Assembly: GCF_051401765.1 (NCBI RefSeq) | Contig: NW_027480468.1 | Location: 62,001 to 126,000 of the forward strand | Origin: Calliopsis andreniformis | Lineage: Eukaryota; Arthropoda; Insecta; Hymenoptera; Andrenidae | Length of the DNA: 64,000 nt | Reading direction: 5' to 3' | Shown: positions 1-14,230 of the stretch, in pieces | How positions within the stretch are numbered: position 1 is the first letter of the stretch | Layout: every line of letters starts with the position of its first letter | The notes under the pieces: model-generated | What the model saw: the letters and a program-made list of their open reading frames with translations, nothing else | What the model was told of the DNA's origin: nothing | The model's database searches: none | Translations under genes and position numbers: made by a program

Positions 1-239
1 GGATTGAGGGTTGTGGATTGAGGACGAGGACTGAGGGTCGAATATTGATGTTTGATGTCTGAGGATTGTGGATTGAGGATTGAGGATTGAAGATTGAGTA
101 TTGAGGATTGAAGATTGAGGATTGAGGATTGAGTATTGAAGATTGAGGATTTGGGACTGAGGGTTGAAGATTGAGGATTGATGATTGAGGATTGAGGATT
201 GAGGATTGAGGATTGAAGATTGAGAATTGGGTATTGAGG

Positions 240-345
240 ATTGAAGAATGAGGGTTGAGGATTGAAATATGTGAATTGAGGATATTCTATTGAGTATTGA
301 GGATTGACAATTGATTTTTTAGGACTCAGTGCTGAAGATTGAGGA
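240..345 (+). repeat. Anchor module, type Q, second half only (representative copy)
   Basis: GAAATATGTGAATTGAGG leads directly into GATATTCT at 281, without the GAGAATTGATG half. It is followed by GACAATTGATTTTT and GAGTGCTGAAG. Copies lie at 281, 14,464, 28,294, 39,247, 47,052 and 60,809. Confidence 0.7.
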
Positions 346-1360
346 TTCAGGACTGAGGATTCGGGATTGAGGTTTGAGGACTGAGGATTGAGGGATGAGG
401 ATTGAGGATTGAGGATTGAGGATTGAGGATTGAATATTGAGAATTGAGGATTGAAGATTGAGGATTGAGGATTGAGGATTGATGACTAAGTATTGAGGAT
501 AGAAGATTGAGGATTGGGGACTGAGGATAGAAGATTGATGGTTGAGGATTGAGGATTGAGGATTGACGTTTGAGGATTGAGGATTGAGGATGGAGGATAG
601 AAGAGAGAGGACTGAGATTTGAGGATTGAAGAATGAGGATTGAGGATTGAGGATTGAGGATTGAAGATTGAAGACTGAGTGTAGAGGATTGAGAATTGAG
701 GATTGAGGATTGAAGATTGAGTATTGATGATTGAAGGTTGCGGATCGAGGATTGAGGGTTGTGGATTGAGGACGAGGACTGAGGGTTGAGTATTGATGTT
801 TGAGGTCTGAGGATTGAGGATTGAGGATTGAGAATTGACGATTGAGGATTGAGGGTTGAAGATTGAGGATTGGGTGTTGAGGATTGAATAATGAGGATTG
901 AGTATTGACGATTGAGGATTGAGGGTTGAAGGTTGAGTATTGAGGATTGAAGATTGAGGATTGAGGATTGAGGATTGAGGATTGAGGATTGAAGATTGAG
1001 GATTGAGGATTGAAGTTGAGGATTGAGGATTGAGGATTGAGGACTGAGGATTGAAGATTGAGGATTGGGTATTGAGGATTGAAGAATGAGGATTGAGAAT
1101 TGAGGATTGAGGATTGAGGATTGAAGATTGAGTATTGAGGATTGAATGTTGACGGTTGAGGATTGAGGATTGAGGATTGAGGATTGAGGACTCGGGATCG
1201 AGGATTGAAGATCGAGTATTGAGGATTGAATATTGATGATTGGGGATTGAGGATTGAGGATTGAGGATTGAAGATTGAGGATTGAAGATTGAGTATTGAG
1301 GATTGAAGATTGAGGATTGAGGATTGCGGATTGAGGATTGAGGATTGAAGATTGAGTATT

Positions 1361-1475
1361 GGGGACTGTGTGTTGAGGATTGAGTGATGAGAATTGATGT
1401 TTGTGGATAGAGACTTGAAGATTGCAGATTGAGTATTGAGTATTGAAAACTGTGAATTGATGATATTCTATTGAG
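1361..1475 (+). repeat. Anchor module, type N (representative copy)
   Basis: GAGAATTGATG at 1,389 is followed 73 bp later by GATATTCT at 1,462, preceded here by CTGTGAATTGAT. Other copies have GATATTCT at 8,234, 9,695, 27,595, 37,773 and 46,353. All are followed by GACGTCTGATAGTT or GACGTCTTATAGTT. Function unknown. Confidence 0.75.
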
Positions 1476-2046
1476 GATTGAGGATTGACGTCTGATAGTT
1501 CAGGTCTGATGTCTGAAGATTGAGGATTCAGGATTGAGGTTTGAGGACTGAGGGTTGAGGATTGAGGTTTGAGGACTGAGAACTGAGGGTCGAGGATTGA
1601 GAGTTGAGGATTGAGGATTGAGGATTGAAGATTGAGGATTAGGCATTGAGGATTGAAGAATGAGGAGTGGGTATTGAGGATTGAAGAATGAGGATTGAGG
1701 ATTGAGGATTGAGGATTGAGGATTGAAGACTGAGTATTGAGGATAGAATATTGAGGATTGAGGATTGAGGATTGAGGATTGAGGATTGAGGATTGAGGAT
1801 TGAGGATTGAAGATTGAGTATTGAGGATTGAAAATTGAGGATTGAGGATTGAGGATTGATGATTGAGGATTGAAGATTGAGGATTGGGGATTGAGGATTG
1901 AGGATTGAAGGTTGAGTATTCAGGATTGGAGATTGACGATTGAGGATTGAGGACCGAGGGTTGAGGATTGAGGATTGAAGATTGAGTATTGAGGATTGAA
2001 GATTGAGGATTAAGGATTGTGGATTGAGCTTTGAGGACTGAAGGTT

Positions 2047-2207
2047 GAGGTTTCGGGCTGAGCGTTGAGGGTTGAGTGATGAGAATTGATGTTCGTGGAT
2101 AGAGATTTGATGATTGCAGATTGAGTATTGTGTATTGAGACCTGTGAATTGAGGATATTCTACTGAGGTTTGAGGATTGACAACTGATTGTTAAGGACTG
2201 AGGGCTG
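2047..2207 (+). repeat. Anchor module, type P (representative copy)
   Basis: Marked by TTGAGACCTGTGAATTGAGG before GATATTCT and by GACAACTGATTGTTAAGG (or a near variant) about 30 bp after it. Copies lie at 2,154, 7,220, 8,926, 10,429, 29,384, 38,388 (GATGTTCT) and 48,135. The 73-bp spacing from GAGAATTGATG was confirmed at 10,356/10,429. Confidence 0.75.
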
Positions 2208-3759
2208 AAGGTTGAGGATTCAGGATTGAGGATTCAGGATTGAGGTTTGAGGACTGAGGATTGAGGATTGAGGTTTGAGGACTGAGAACTGAGGATCGAG
2301 GATTGAGAGTTGAGGATTGAGGATTGAGGATTGAAGATTGAGGATTAGGTATTGAGGATTGAAGAATGAGGAGTGGGTATTGAGGATTGAAGAATGAGGA
2401 TTGAGGATTGAGGATTGAGGATTGAGGATTGAAGGTTGAGGATTGGGTATTGAGGATTGAACATTGGGGATTGAGGATTGAGTATTGAGGATTGAGGATT
2501 GAGGATTGAAGATTGAAGAGTGATGATAGAAGATTGAGGATCGAGGATTGAGGGTTGTTGATTGAGGACGAGGACTGAGGGTTGAGCATTGATGTTTGAG
2601 GTCTGAGGATTGAGGATTGAGGATTGAGAATTGAGGGTTGAGGATTGAGGATGGAGGATAGAAGAGAGAGTACTGAGTTTTGAGGATTGAAGTATGAGGA
2701 TTGAGGATTGAGGATAGAGGATTGAGGATTGAAGACTGAGTATAGAGGATTGAGAATTGAGGATTGAGGATTGAAGATTGTGTATTGAGGATTGAAGATT
2801 GAGGATTCAGTATTGAGGATTGAAGCTTGAGGATTGGGTGTTGAGGATTGAAGAATGAGGATTGAGGATTGAGGATTGAGGATTGAGGATTGAGGATTGA
2901 GGATTGAATATTGATGATTGAAGATTGAGGATTGAGGTTTGAGAGTTGTTGATTGAGGACAAGGGCTGAGGGTTGAATATTGATGTTTGAGGTCTGAGGA
3001 TTGAGGATTGAGGATTGAGAATTGAGGATTGAGGATTGAGGATTGAAGATTGAGGATTGGGTATTGAGGATTGAAGAATGATAATTGAGGGTTGAGGATT
3101 GAAGATTGAAGATTGCAGATTGAGTATTGAGGACTGAAGACTGAGTATTGAGGATTGAGGATTGAGGATTGAGGATTGAGGATTGAGGATTGAGGATTGA
3201 AGATTGAGTATTGAGGATTGAAGACTGACGATTGAGGATTGAGAATTAAGGATTGAGGATTGAGGATTGATGATTGAGTATTGATGGTTGAAAATTGAGG
3301 ATTGAGGATTGAGGATTGAGGATTGAGGATTGAGGATTGAGGATTGAATATTGAGTATTGAGGATTGAAGATTGAGGATTGAGGATTGTGGATTGAGGAT
3401 TGAGGATTAACGATTGAAGGTTGAGGAATGGGGATTGAGGATTGACAATTGAGGTTTGAGTATTGAGGATTGAGAATTGAGGATTGATTATTGAAGATTG
3501 AGCATTGAGGATTGAAGATTGTGGATTGAGGATTGAGGATTGAGGATTGAGGATTGAGGATGAGGGCTGAGGATTGAGGATTGAGGTTTGAAGACTGAGG
3601 ACTGAGGATTGAGGATTGCGAATAGAGGATTGAGGATTGAGGATTGAAGATTGAGGATTGGGTATTGAGGATTGAAGTATGAGGATTGAGGATTGAGGAT
3701 TGAGGATTGAGGATTGAAGATTGAGGATTGAGGATTGAGGATTGAGGATCGAATATTGA

Positions 3760-4640
3760 GTATTGAGGATTGAAGATAGAGGATTGAGGATTGAGGGTTG
3801 AGGATTGAGGACGAGGACTGACTGTTGAGGATTGAGGTCTGAGGATTGAGGATTCAGGATTGAGGACTGAGGATTGAGGATTGAGGTTTGAGCATTGAGG
3901 ATTGAAGATTGAGGACTGGGGATTGAGGATTGAAGATGGAGGATTAAGGATTGAGGATTGGGGATTGAGGATCTAGGATTGGAGATCGATTATTGAGGAT
4001 TGAAGATTGACGATTGAGGATTGAGGGTTGAGAATTGAGAATTGAGGATGAGGACTGAGGGTTTAGGATTGAGGATTGAGGAACGAGAATTGAGGATTGG
4101 GGATTGAGGACTGAGTATTAACGATTGAGTATTGAAGATTAAGGATTGATTACTGAGGATTGAGGATTGAGGATTGAGGATTGAGGGTTGAGGTTTGAGT
4201 ATTGGAGATTGGGGATTGAGGATTGAGTGTTGTGGATTGAGTACGAGGACTCAGGTTTGAGTATTGATGTTTGAGTTCTGAGGATTGAGGATTGAGGATT
4301 GAGAATTGAGGATTGAGGATTGAGGATTGAAGATTGAGGATTGGGTATTGAGGATTGAAGATTGAGGATTGAGGATTGAGGGTTGAGGATTGAGGACGAG
4401 GACTGAGGGTTGAATATTGATGTTTGAGGTCTGAGGATTGTGGATTGAGTATTGAGGGTTGAAGGTTGCGGATTGAGGATTGAGGATTGAGGATTGAGGA
4501 TTGGGGACTGAGGATTGAAGATTGAGGTTTGAGGATTGAGGATTGAGGATTGACGCTTGAGGATTGAGGATTGGGGATGGAGGATAGAAGAGAGAGGACT
4601 GAGTAATGGGGATTGAAGAATGAGGATTGAGGATTGAGGA
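3760..4640 (+). repeat. GTACGAGGACTCA block (representative copy)
   Basis: A family I block containing, in order, GGACGAGGACTGACTG, GGATCTAGG, GAGGAACGAGAATTG, GATTACTGAGG or GATTACAGAGG, the 6-mer-bearing marker GTACGAGGACTCA, and GGATGGAGGATAGAAGAG. The marker occurs ten times: 4,241, 12,529, 16,069, 19,272, 22,575, 24,208, 39,992, 42,974, 59,664 and 62,198. The copies differ by whole-segment gains and losses more than by point changes. Confidence 0.75.
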
Positions 4641-6052
4641 TTGAGGATTGAGGATTGAAGACTGAGTATAGAGGATTGAGAATTGAGGATTGAGGATTGA
4701 AGATTGAGTATTGAGGATTGAAGATTGAGGATTCAGGATTGAGGATTGAAGATTGAGGATTGATGATTGAGGGTTGTGGGTTGAGGACAAGGACTGAGGG
4801 TTGAATATTGATGTTTGAGGTCTGAGGATTGAGGATTGAGGATTGAGGATTGAGGATTGAAGATTGAGTATTGATGGTTGAAAATTGAGGATTGAGGATT
4901 GAGGATTGAGGATTGAGGATTGAGGATTGAGGATTGAATATTTAGTATAGAGGATTGAGGATTGAAGACTGAGTATTGAGGATTGAGGATTGAGGATTGA
5001 GGTTTGAGGACTGAGGACTGAGGATTGAGGATTGCGAACAGAGGATTGAGGATTGAGGATTGAAGATTGAGCATTGGGTATTGAAGATTGAAGTATGAGG
5101 ATTGAGGATTGAGGATTGAGGATTGAGGATTGAGGATTGATGATTGAGGATTGAGGATTGAGGATTGAATATTGAGTATTGAGGATTGAAGATAGAGGAT
5201 TCAGGATTGAGGGTTGAGGATTGAGGACGAGGACTGACGGTTGAGGATTCAGGTTTGAGGATTGAGGATTCAGGATTGAGGTCTGAAGATTGAGGATTGA
5301 GGATTGAGCATTGAGGATTGTAGATTGAGGACTGGGGATTGAGGATTGAAGATTGAGGATTAAGGATTGAGGATTGGGGATTGAGGATCTAGGATTGGAG
5401 ATTGATTATTGAGGATTGAATATTGAGGATTGAGGATTCAGGATTGAGAATTGAGAATTGAGGATGAGGACTGAGGGTTAGGATTGAGGATTGAGGAACG
5501 AGAATTCAGGATTGGGGATTGAGGACTGAGGATTGACGATTGAGTATTGAAGATTGAGGATTGATTACTGAGGATTGAGTATTGAGGATTGAGGATTGAG
5601 GATTGAGGATTGAAGATTCAGTATTGAGGATTGAAGATTGAGAATTGAGGATTGAAGATTGAGGATGAGGGCTGAGGGTTGAGGATTGAGGTTTGAGGAC
5701 TGAGGACTGAGGACTGAGGATTGCGAACAGAGGATTGAGGATTGAGAATTGAGGATTGAGGATTGAAGATTGAGGATTGAGGATTGAGGATTGAGGATTG
5801 AGGATTGAGGATTGAGGATTAGAGGATTGAAGATTGATTATTGGTGATTGAAGATTGAGGATTGATGATTGAGGATTGAGGATTGAGGATTGAGGATTGA
5901 GGATTGAAGACTGAGTATAGATGATTGAGAATTGAGGATAGGGGATTGAAGATTGAGTATTGAGGATTGAAGATTGAGTGTTGAGGATTGAAGATTGAGG
6001 ATTCAGGATTGAGGATTGAAGATTGAGGACTGAGTGTTGAGGGTTGAGTGAT

Positions 6053-6200
6053 GAGTATTGATGTTTGTGGACTGAGATTTGAAGATTGAAGGATGGTGAT
6101 TGAGTATTGAAAACTGTGAATTGAGGATATTCTATTGAGGATTGAGGATTGACAATTGATTGTTGAGGACCGATGGCTGAAGATTGAGGATTCACGATTG
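6053..6200 (+). repeat. Solitary hybrid anchor, type V
   Basis: GAGTATTGATG (one change) at 6,053 and GATATTCT at 6,126 keep the 73-bp spacing. The upstream word GTGGACTGAGATTTG lies between the family I form GTGGATAGAG and the family II form GAGGACTAAG. I found no second copy in the window. Confidence 0.65.
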
Positions 6201-9030
6201 AGGATTCCGGATTGATGTTTGAGGACTGAGGATTGAGGGTTGAGGATTGAGGATTGAGGATTGACGCTTGAGGATTGAGGATTGAGGATTGAGGATTGAG
6301 TATTGAGGATTGAAGATTGAGGATTGAGGATTGAGGATTGAGGATTGAGGATTCAGGATGAGGGCTGAGGGTTGAGGTTTGGGGTTTGAGGACTGAGGAC
6401 CGAGGATTGAGGATTGAGAATTGAGGATTGAGGATTGAGGATTGAAGATTGAGGATCGGGTATTGATGATTGAAGAATGAGGATTGAGTATTGAGGATTG
6501 AGGATTGAAGATTGAGGATTGAGGATTGAGGATTGAGGATTGAATAATGAGTATTGAGGATTGAAGCTAGAGGATTCAGGATTGAGGGTTGAGGATTGAG
6601 GACGAGGACTGACGGTTGAGGATTGAGGTTTGGGGATTGAGGATTGAGGATTGAGGTTTGGGTATTGAGGATTGAACATTGAGGATTGAGGATTGAGTAT
6701 TGAGGATTGAGGATTGAGGATTGAAGATTGAATATTGATGACTGAAGGTTGAGGATCGAGGATTGAGGGTTGTGGATTGAGGACGAGGACTGAGGGTTGA
6801 GTATTGATGTTTGAGGTCTGAGGATTGAGGATTGAGGATTGAGAATTGAGGATTGAGGATTGAGGGTTGAAGATTGAGGATTGGGTGTTGAGGATTGAAG
6901 AATGAGGATTGAGGATTGAGGATTGAGGATTGAGGATTGAAGATTGAGTATTGAGTATTGAAGATTGATGATTGAGGATTGAGGATTGAGGATTGAGGAT
7001 TGAACATTGAGAATTGAGGATTGAAGTTGAGGATTGATGATTGAGGATTGAGTATTGAGGATTGAGGATTGAGGATTGAGGATTGTGGATTGAGCATTGA
7101 GGATTGAAGGGTGAGGTTTGGGGCTGAGTGTTGAGGGTTGAGTGATGAGAATTGATGTTTGTGGATAGAGACTTGAAGATTGCAGATTGAGTATTGTGTA
7201 TTGAGACCTGTGAATTGAGGATATTCTATTGAGGTTTCAGGATTGACAGCTGATTGTTAAGGCCTGAGGGCTGAAGGTTGAGGATTCAGGATTGAGGATT
7301 CAGGATTGAGGTTTGAGGACTGAGGTTTGAGGATTGAGGATTGAGGATTGAGGATTGAGGATTGACGATTGAAGGTTGAGGATTGGGTATTGAGGATTGA
7401 ACATTGAGGATTGAGGATTGAGTATTGAGGATTGAGGATTGAAGATTGAATATTGATGATTGAAGATTGAGGATCGAGGATTGAGGGTTGTGGATTGACG
7501 ACGAGGACTGAGGGTTGAGTAATGATGTTTGAGGTCTGAGGATTGAGGATTGAGGATCGAGAATTGAGGACTGAGGGTTGAGGATTGAGGAATGAGGATT
7601 GAGGATTAAAGATTGAGGATTGAGTATTGAGGATTGAGGATTGAAAAGTGAGGATTGAGGATTGAATATTGAGTATTGAGGATTGAGGATTGAGGATTGA
7701 ACATTGAGTATTGAGGGTTGAAGATTGCGGATTGAGGATTGAGGATTGAGGATTGAGGATAAAAGATTGAGGATTGAGGATTGAGGATTGAGGATTGAGG
7801 ATAGAGGATTGAGGATTCAAGATTGGGTATTGAGGATTGAAGATTGAGGATTGAAGAATGAGGGTTGAGGATTGAGGGTTGAGGATTGAGGATTGAAGAT
7901 TGAGTATTGAGGATTGAATGTTGACGGTTGAGGATTGAGGATTGAGGATTGAGGATTGAGGACTGAGGATCGAGGATTGAAGATCGAGTATTGAGGATTG
8001 AAGATTGATGATTGGGGATTGAGGATTGAGGATTGAGGATTGAAGATTGAGGATTGAAGATTGAGTATTGAGGATTGAAGATTGAGGAATGAGGATTGCG
8101 GAATGAGGATTGAGGATTGAAGATTGAGTATTGGGGACTGAGTGTTGAGGGTTGAGTGATGAGAATTGATGTTTGTGGATAGAGACTTGAAGATTGCAGA
8201 TGGAGTATTGAGTATTGAAAACTGTGAATTGATGATATTCTATTGAGGATTGAGGATTGACGTCTGATAGTTGAGGTCTGATGTCTGAAGATTGAGGATT
8301 CAGGATTGAGGTTTGAGGACTGAGGGTTGAGGATTGAGGTTTGAGGGCTGAGGACTGAGGATCGAGGATTGAGAGTTGAGGATTGAGGATTGAGGATTGA
8401 AGATTGAGGATTAGGAATTGAGGATTGAAGAATGAGGAGTGGGTATTGAGGATTGAAGAATGAGGATTGAGGATTGAGGATTGTGGATTGAGGATTGAGG
8501 ATTGAAGACTCAGAATTGAGGATTGAATATTGAGGATTGAGTATTGAGGATCGAGGATTGAGGATTGAGGATTGAGGATTGAAGATTGTGTATTGAGGAT
8601 TGAAGATTGAGGATTGAGGATTGAGGATTGATGATTGAGGATTCAAGATTGAGGATTGGGGATTGAGGATTGAGGATTGAAGGTTGAGTATTCAGGATTG
8701 GAGATTGACGATTGAGGATTGAGGACCGAGGATTGAGGATTGAGGATTGAAGAATGAGTATTGAGGATTGAAGGTTGAGGGTTGAGGATTGTGGATTGAG
8801 CATTGAGGATTGAAGGTTGAGGTTTGGGGCTGAGTGTTGAGGGTTGAGTGATGAGAATTGATGTTTGTGGATAGAGATTTGAAGATTGCAGATTGAGTAT
8901 TGTGTATTGAGACCTGTGAATTGAGGATATTCTATTGAGGTTTGAGGATTGACAACTGATTGTTAAGGACTGAGGGCTGAAAGTTGAGGATTCAGGATTG
9001 AGGATTCAGGATTGAGGTTTGAGGACTGAG

Positions 9031-12000
9031 GATTGAGGATTGAGGATTGAGAATTGACGATTGAGGATTGAGGGTTGAAGATTGAGGATTGGGTGTTGAG
9101 GATTGAATAATGAGGATTGAGTATTGACGATTGAGGATTGAGTGTTGAAGGTTGAGTATTGAGGATTGAAGATTGAGGATTGAGGATTGAGGCTTGAGGA
9201 TTGAGGATTGAAGATTGAAGATTGAGGATTGAAGTTGAGGATTGATGATTGAGGATTGAGGATTGAGGATTGAGGACTGAGGATTGAAGATTGAGGATTG
9301 GGTATTGAGGATTGAAGAATGAGGATTGAGAATTGAGGATTGAGGATTGAGGATTGAAGATTGAGTATTGAGGATTGAATGTTGACGGTTGAGGATTGAG
9401 GATTGAGGATTGAGGATTGAGGACTCGGGATCGAGGATTGAAGATCGAGTATTGAGGATTGAATATTGATGATTGGGGATTGAGGATTGAGGATTGAGGA
9501 TTGAAGATTGAGGATTGAAGATTGAGTATTGAGGATTGAAGATTGAGGATTGAGGATTGCGGATTGAGGATTGAGGATTGAAGATTGAGTATTGGGGACT
9601 GAGTGTTGAGGATTGAGTGATGAGAATTGATGTTTGTGGATAGAGACTTGAAGATTGCAGATTGAGTATTGAGTATTGAAAACTGTGAATTGATGATATT
9701 CTATTGAGGATTGAGGATTGACGTCTTATAGTTCAGGTCTGATGTCTGAAGATTGAGGATTCAGGATTGAGGTTTGAGGACTGAGGGTTGAGGATTGAGG
9801 TTTGAGGACTGAGAACTGAGGATCGAGGATTGAGAGTTGAGGATTGAGGATTGAGGATTGAAGATTGAGGATTAGGTATTGAGCATTGAAGAATGAGGAG
9901 TGGGTATTGAGGATTGAAGAATGAGGATTGAGGATTGAGGATTGAGGATTGAGGATTGAAGACTGAGTATTGAGGATAGAATATTGAGGATTGAGGATTG
10001 AGGATTGAGGATTGAGGATTGAGTATTGAGGATTGAAGATTGAGGATTGAGGATTGAGGATTGAGGATTGAGGATTGAGGATTGAAGATTGAGTATTGAG
10101 GATTGAAAATTGAGGATTGAGGATTGAGGATTGATGATTGAGGATTGAAGATTGAGGATTGGGGATTGAGGATTGAGGATTGAAGGTTGAGTATTCAGGA
10201 TTGGAGATTGACGATTGAGGATTGAGGACCGAGGGTTGAGGATTGAGGATTGAAGATTGAGTATTGAGGATTGAAGATTGAGGATTGAGGATTGTGGATT
10301 GAGCTTTGAGGACTGAAGGTTGAGGTTTCGGGCTGAGCGTTGAGGGTTGAGTGATGAGAATTGATGTTCGTGGATAGAGATTTGATGATTGCAGATTGAG
10401 TATTGTGTATTGAGACCTGTGAATTGAGGATATTCTACTGAGGTTTGAGGATTGACAACTGATTGTTAAGGACTGAGGGCTGAAGGTTGAGGATTCAGGA
10501 TTGAGGATTCAGGATTGAGGTTTGAGGACTGAGGACTGAGGATTGAGGTTTGAGGACTGAGAACTGAGGATCGAGGATTGAGAGTTGAGGATTGAGGATT
10601 GAGGATTGAAGATTGAGGATTAGGTATTGAGGATTGAAGAATGAGGAGTGGGTATTGAGGATTGAAGAATGAGGATTGAGGATTGAGGATTGAGGATTGA
10701 GGATTGAAGGTTGAGGATTGGGTATTGAGGATTGAACATTGGGGATTGAGGATTGAGTATTGAGGATTGAGGATTGAGGATTGAAGATTGAAGAGTGATG
10801 ATAGAAGATTGAGGATCGAGGATTGAGGGTTGTTGATTGAGGACGAGGCCTGAGGGTTGAGCATTGATGTTTGAGGTCTGAGGATTGAGGATTGAGGATT
10901 GAGAATTGAGGGTTGAGGATTGAGGATGGAGGATAGAAGAGAGAGTACTGAGTTTTGAGGATTGAAGTATGAGGATTGAGGATTGAGGATAGAGGATTGA
11001 GGATTGAAGACTGAGTATAGAGGATTGAGAATTGAGGATTGAGGATTGAAGATTGTGTATTGAGGATTGAAGATTGAGGATTCAGTATTGAGGATTGAAG
11101 CTTGAGGATTGGGTGTTGAGGATTGAAGAATGAGGATTGAGGATTGAGGATTGAGGATTGAGGATTGAGGATTGAGGATTGAGGATTGAGGATTGAATAT
11201 TGATGATTGAAGATTGAGGATTGAGGTTTGAGGGTTGTTGATTGAGGACAAGGGCTGAGGGTTGAATATTGATGTTTGAGGTCTGAGGATTGAGGATTGA
11301 GGATTGAGAATTGAGGATTGAGGATTGAGGATTGAAGATTGAGGATTGGGTATTGAGGATTGAAGAATGATAATTGAGGGTTGAGGATTGAAGATTGAAG
11401 ATTGCAGATTGAGTATTGAGGACTGAAGACTGAGTATTGAGGATTGAGGATTGAGGATTGAGGATTGAGGATTGAGGATTGAGGATTGAAGATTGAGTAT
11501 TGAGGATTGAAGACTGACGATTGAGGATTGAGGATTAAGGATTGAGGATTGAGGATTGAAGATTGAGTATTGATGGTTGAAAATTGAGGATTGAGGATTG
11601 AGGATTGGGGATTGAGGATTGAGGATTGAGGATTGAATATTGAGTTTTGAGGATTGAAGATTGAGGATTGAGGATTGTGGATTGAGGATTGAGGATTAAC
11701 GATTGAAGGTTGAGGAATGGGGATTGAGGATTGACAATTGAGGTTTGAGTATTGAGGATTGAGAATTGAGGATTGATTATTGAAGATTGAGCATTGAGGA
11801 TTGAAGATTGTGGATTGAGGATTGAGGATTGAGGATTGAGGATTGAGGATGAGGGCTGAGGATTGAGGATTGAGGTTTGAAGACTGAGGACTGAGGATTG
11901 AGGATTGCGAATAGAGGATTGAGGATTGAGGATTGAAGATTGAGGATTGGGTATAGAGGATTGAAGTATGAGGATTGAGGATGAGGATTGAGGATTGAGG

Positions 12001-14060
12001 ATTGAAGATTGAGGATTGAGGATTGAGGATTGAGGATCGAATATTGAGTATTGAGGATTGAAGATAGAGGATTGAGGATTGAGGGTTGAGGATTGAGGAC
12101 GAGGACTGACTGTTGAGGATTGAGGTCTGACGATTGAGGATTCAGGATTGAGGACTGAGGATTGAGGATTGAGGTTTGAGCATTGAGGATTGAAGATTGA
12201 GGACTGGGGATTGAGGATTGAAGATGGAGGATTAAGGATTGAGGATTGGGGATTGAGGATCTAGGATTGGAGATCGATTATTGAGGATTGAAGATTGACG
12301 ATTGAGGATTGAGGGTTGAGAATTGAGAATTGAGGATGAGGACTGAGGGTTTAGGATTGAGGATTGAGGAACGAGAATTGAGGATTGGGGATTGAGGACT
12401 GAGTATTGACGATTGAGTATTGAAGATTAAGGATTGATTACTGAGGATTGAGGATTGAGGATTGAGGATTGAGGGTTGAGGTTTGAGTATTGGAGATTGG
12501 GGATTGAGGATTGAGTGTTGTGGATTGAGTACGAGGACTCAGGTTTGAGTATTGATGTTTGAGTTCTGAGGATTGAGGATTGAGGATTGAGAATTGAGGA
12601 TTGAGGATTGAGGATTGAAGATTGAGGATTGGGTATTGAGGATTGAAGATTGAGGATTGAGGATTGAGGGTTGTGGATTGAGGACGAGGACTGAGGGTTG
12701 AATATTGATGTTTGAGGTCTGAGGATTGTGGATTGAGTATTGAGGGTTGAAGGTTGCGGATTGAGGATTGAGGATTGAGGATTGAGGATTGGGGACTGAG
12801 GATTGAAGATTGAGGTTTGAGGATTGAGGATTGAGGATTGACGCTTGAGGATTGAGGATTGGGGATGGAGGATAGAAGAGAGAGGACTGAGTATTGGGGA
12901 TTGAAGAATGAGGATTGAGGATTGAGGATTGAGGATTGAGCATTGAAGACTGAGTATAGAGGATTGAGAATTGAGGATTGAGGATTGAAGATTGAGTATT
13001 GAGGATTGAAGATTGAGGATTCAGGATTGAGGATTGAAGATTGAGGATTGGGTGTTGAGGATTGAAGAATGAGGATTGAGGATTGAGGATTGAGGATTGA
13101 GGATTGAGGATTGAGGATTGAGGATTGAGGATTGAATATTGATGATTGAAGATTGAGGATTGATGACTGAGGGTTGTGGATTGAGGACAAGGACTGAGGG
13201 TTGAATATTGATGTTTGAGGTCTGAGGATTGAGGATTGAGGATTGAGGATTGAGGATTGAAGATTGAGTATTGATGGTTGAAAATTGAGGATTGAGGATT
13301 GAGGATTGAGGATTGAGGATTGAGGATTGAGGATTGAATATTGAGTATAGAGGATTGAGGATTGAAGACTGAGTATTGAGGATTGAGGATTGAGGATTGA
13401 GGTTTGAGGACTGAGGACTGAGGATTGAGGATTGCGAATAGAGGATTGAAAATTGAGGATTGAAGATTGAGGATTGGGTATTGATGATTGAAGTATGAGG
13501 ATTGAGGATTGAGGATTGAGGATTGAGGGTTGAATATTGAGGATTGAGGATTGAGGATTGAGTATTGAATATTGAGTATTGAGGATTGAAGATAGAGGAT
13601 TGAGGATTGAGTGTTGAGGATTGAGGACGAGGACTGACGGTTGAGGATTGAGGTTTGAGGATTGAGGATTCAGGATTGAGGACTGAGGATTGAGGATTGA
13701 GGATTTCGCATTGAGGATTGAAGATTGAGGACTGGGGATTGAGGATTGAATATTGAGGATTAAGGATTGAGGATTGGGGATTGAGGATCTAGGATTGGAG
13801 ATTGATTATTGAGGATTGACGATAGAGGATTGAGGATTGAGGATTTTGAATTGAGAATTGAGGATGAGGACTGAGGGTTTAGGATTGAGGACTGAGGAAC
13901 GGGAATTGAGGATTGAGGATTGAGGACTGAGGATTGACGGTTGAGTATTGAAGATTGAGGATTGATTACTGAGGATTGAGGATTGAGGAGTGAGGATTGA
14001 GGATTGAGGATTGAGGATTGAGGATTGAAGATTCAGTATTGAGGATCGAAGATTGAGAAT
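9031..14060 (+). repeat. Long duplicated family I segment, copy 2
   Basis: Counterpart of 812-5,660. It contains anchors 9,695 and 10,429 and the block marker at 12,529. Shorter, rearranged relatives of its right half occupy about 14,650-17,070 and 18,600-20,700, so this part of the array looks like repeated partial copying of one 3-5 kb template. Confidence 0.7.
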
Positions 14061-14089
14061 TGAGGATTGAGGATTGAACATTGAGGATT

Positions 14090-14230
14090 GAGCGTTCAGG
14101 GTTGAGTGATGAGAATTGATGTGTGTGGATAGAGATTTGAAGATTACAGATTGAGTATTGAGTATTGAAAACTGTGACTTGAGGATATTCTATTGGGGAT
14201 TGTGGATTGACAATTGATTGTTGAGGACTG
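14090..14230 (+). repeat. Anchor module, type M (representative copy)
   Basis: Marked by GATGTGTGTGGATAG upstream and by CTGTGACTTGAGGATATTCT. GAGAATTGATG at 14,111 and GATATTCT at 14,184 are 73 bp apart. Other copies lie at 17,179, 20,774, 23,713, 25,346, 35,978, 41,173 and 44,104. It is usually preceded by GAGCGTTCAGGG. Confidence 0.75.

Larger units (their letters stand above)
1..3300 (+). repeat. Family I segment recurring at 28,021-30,480 and 46,779-48,732
   Basis: Positions 1-1,005 match 28,021-29,020 with offset 28,020, dropping to 28,013 after about 200 because this copy has one extra unit there. Positions about 1,790-3,300 match 29,020-30,480 with offset 27,230 (anchors 2,154 and 29,384). 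The intervening roughly 780 bp, including the anchor at 1,462, is absent from the other two copies. Confidence 0.75.
812..5660 (+). repeat. Long duplicated family I segment, copy 1
   Basis: Matches 9,031-14,060 with offsets 8,219 (near 832), 8,233 (anchor 1,462), 8,275 (anchor 2,154), 8,288 (block marker 4,241) and 8,400 (6-mer GGACAA at 4,783). The last step, 112 bp or 16 units, is a deletion in this copy near 4,760, because the longer version is also found at 16,560-16,680 and 19,760-19,890. Divergence between copies is visibly higher than in the 1,633-bp pair. Confidence 0.75.
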
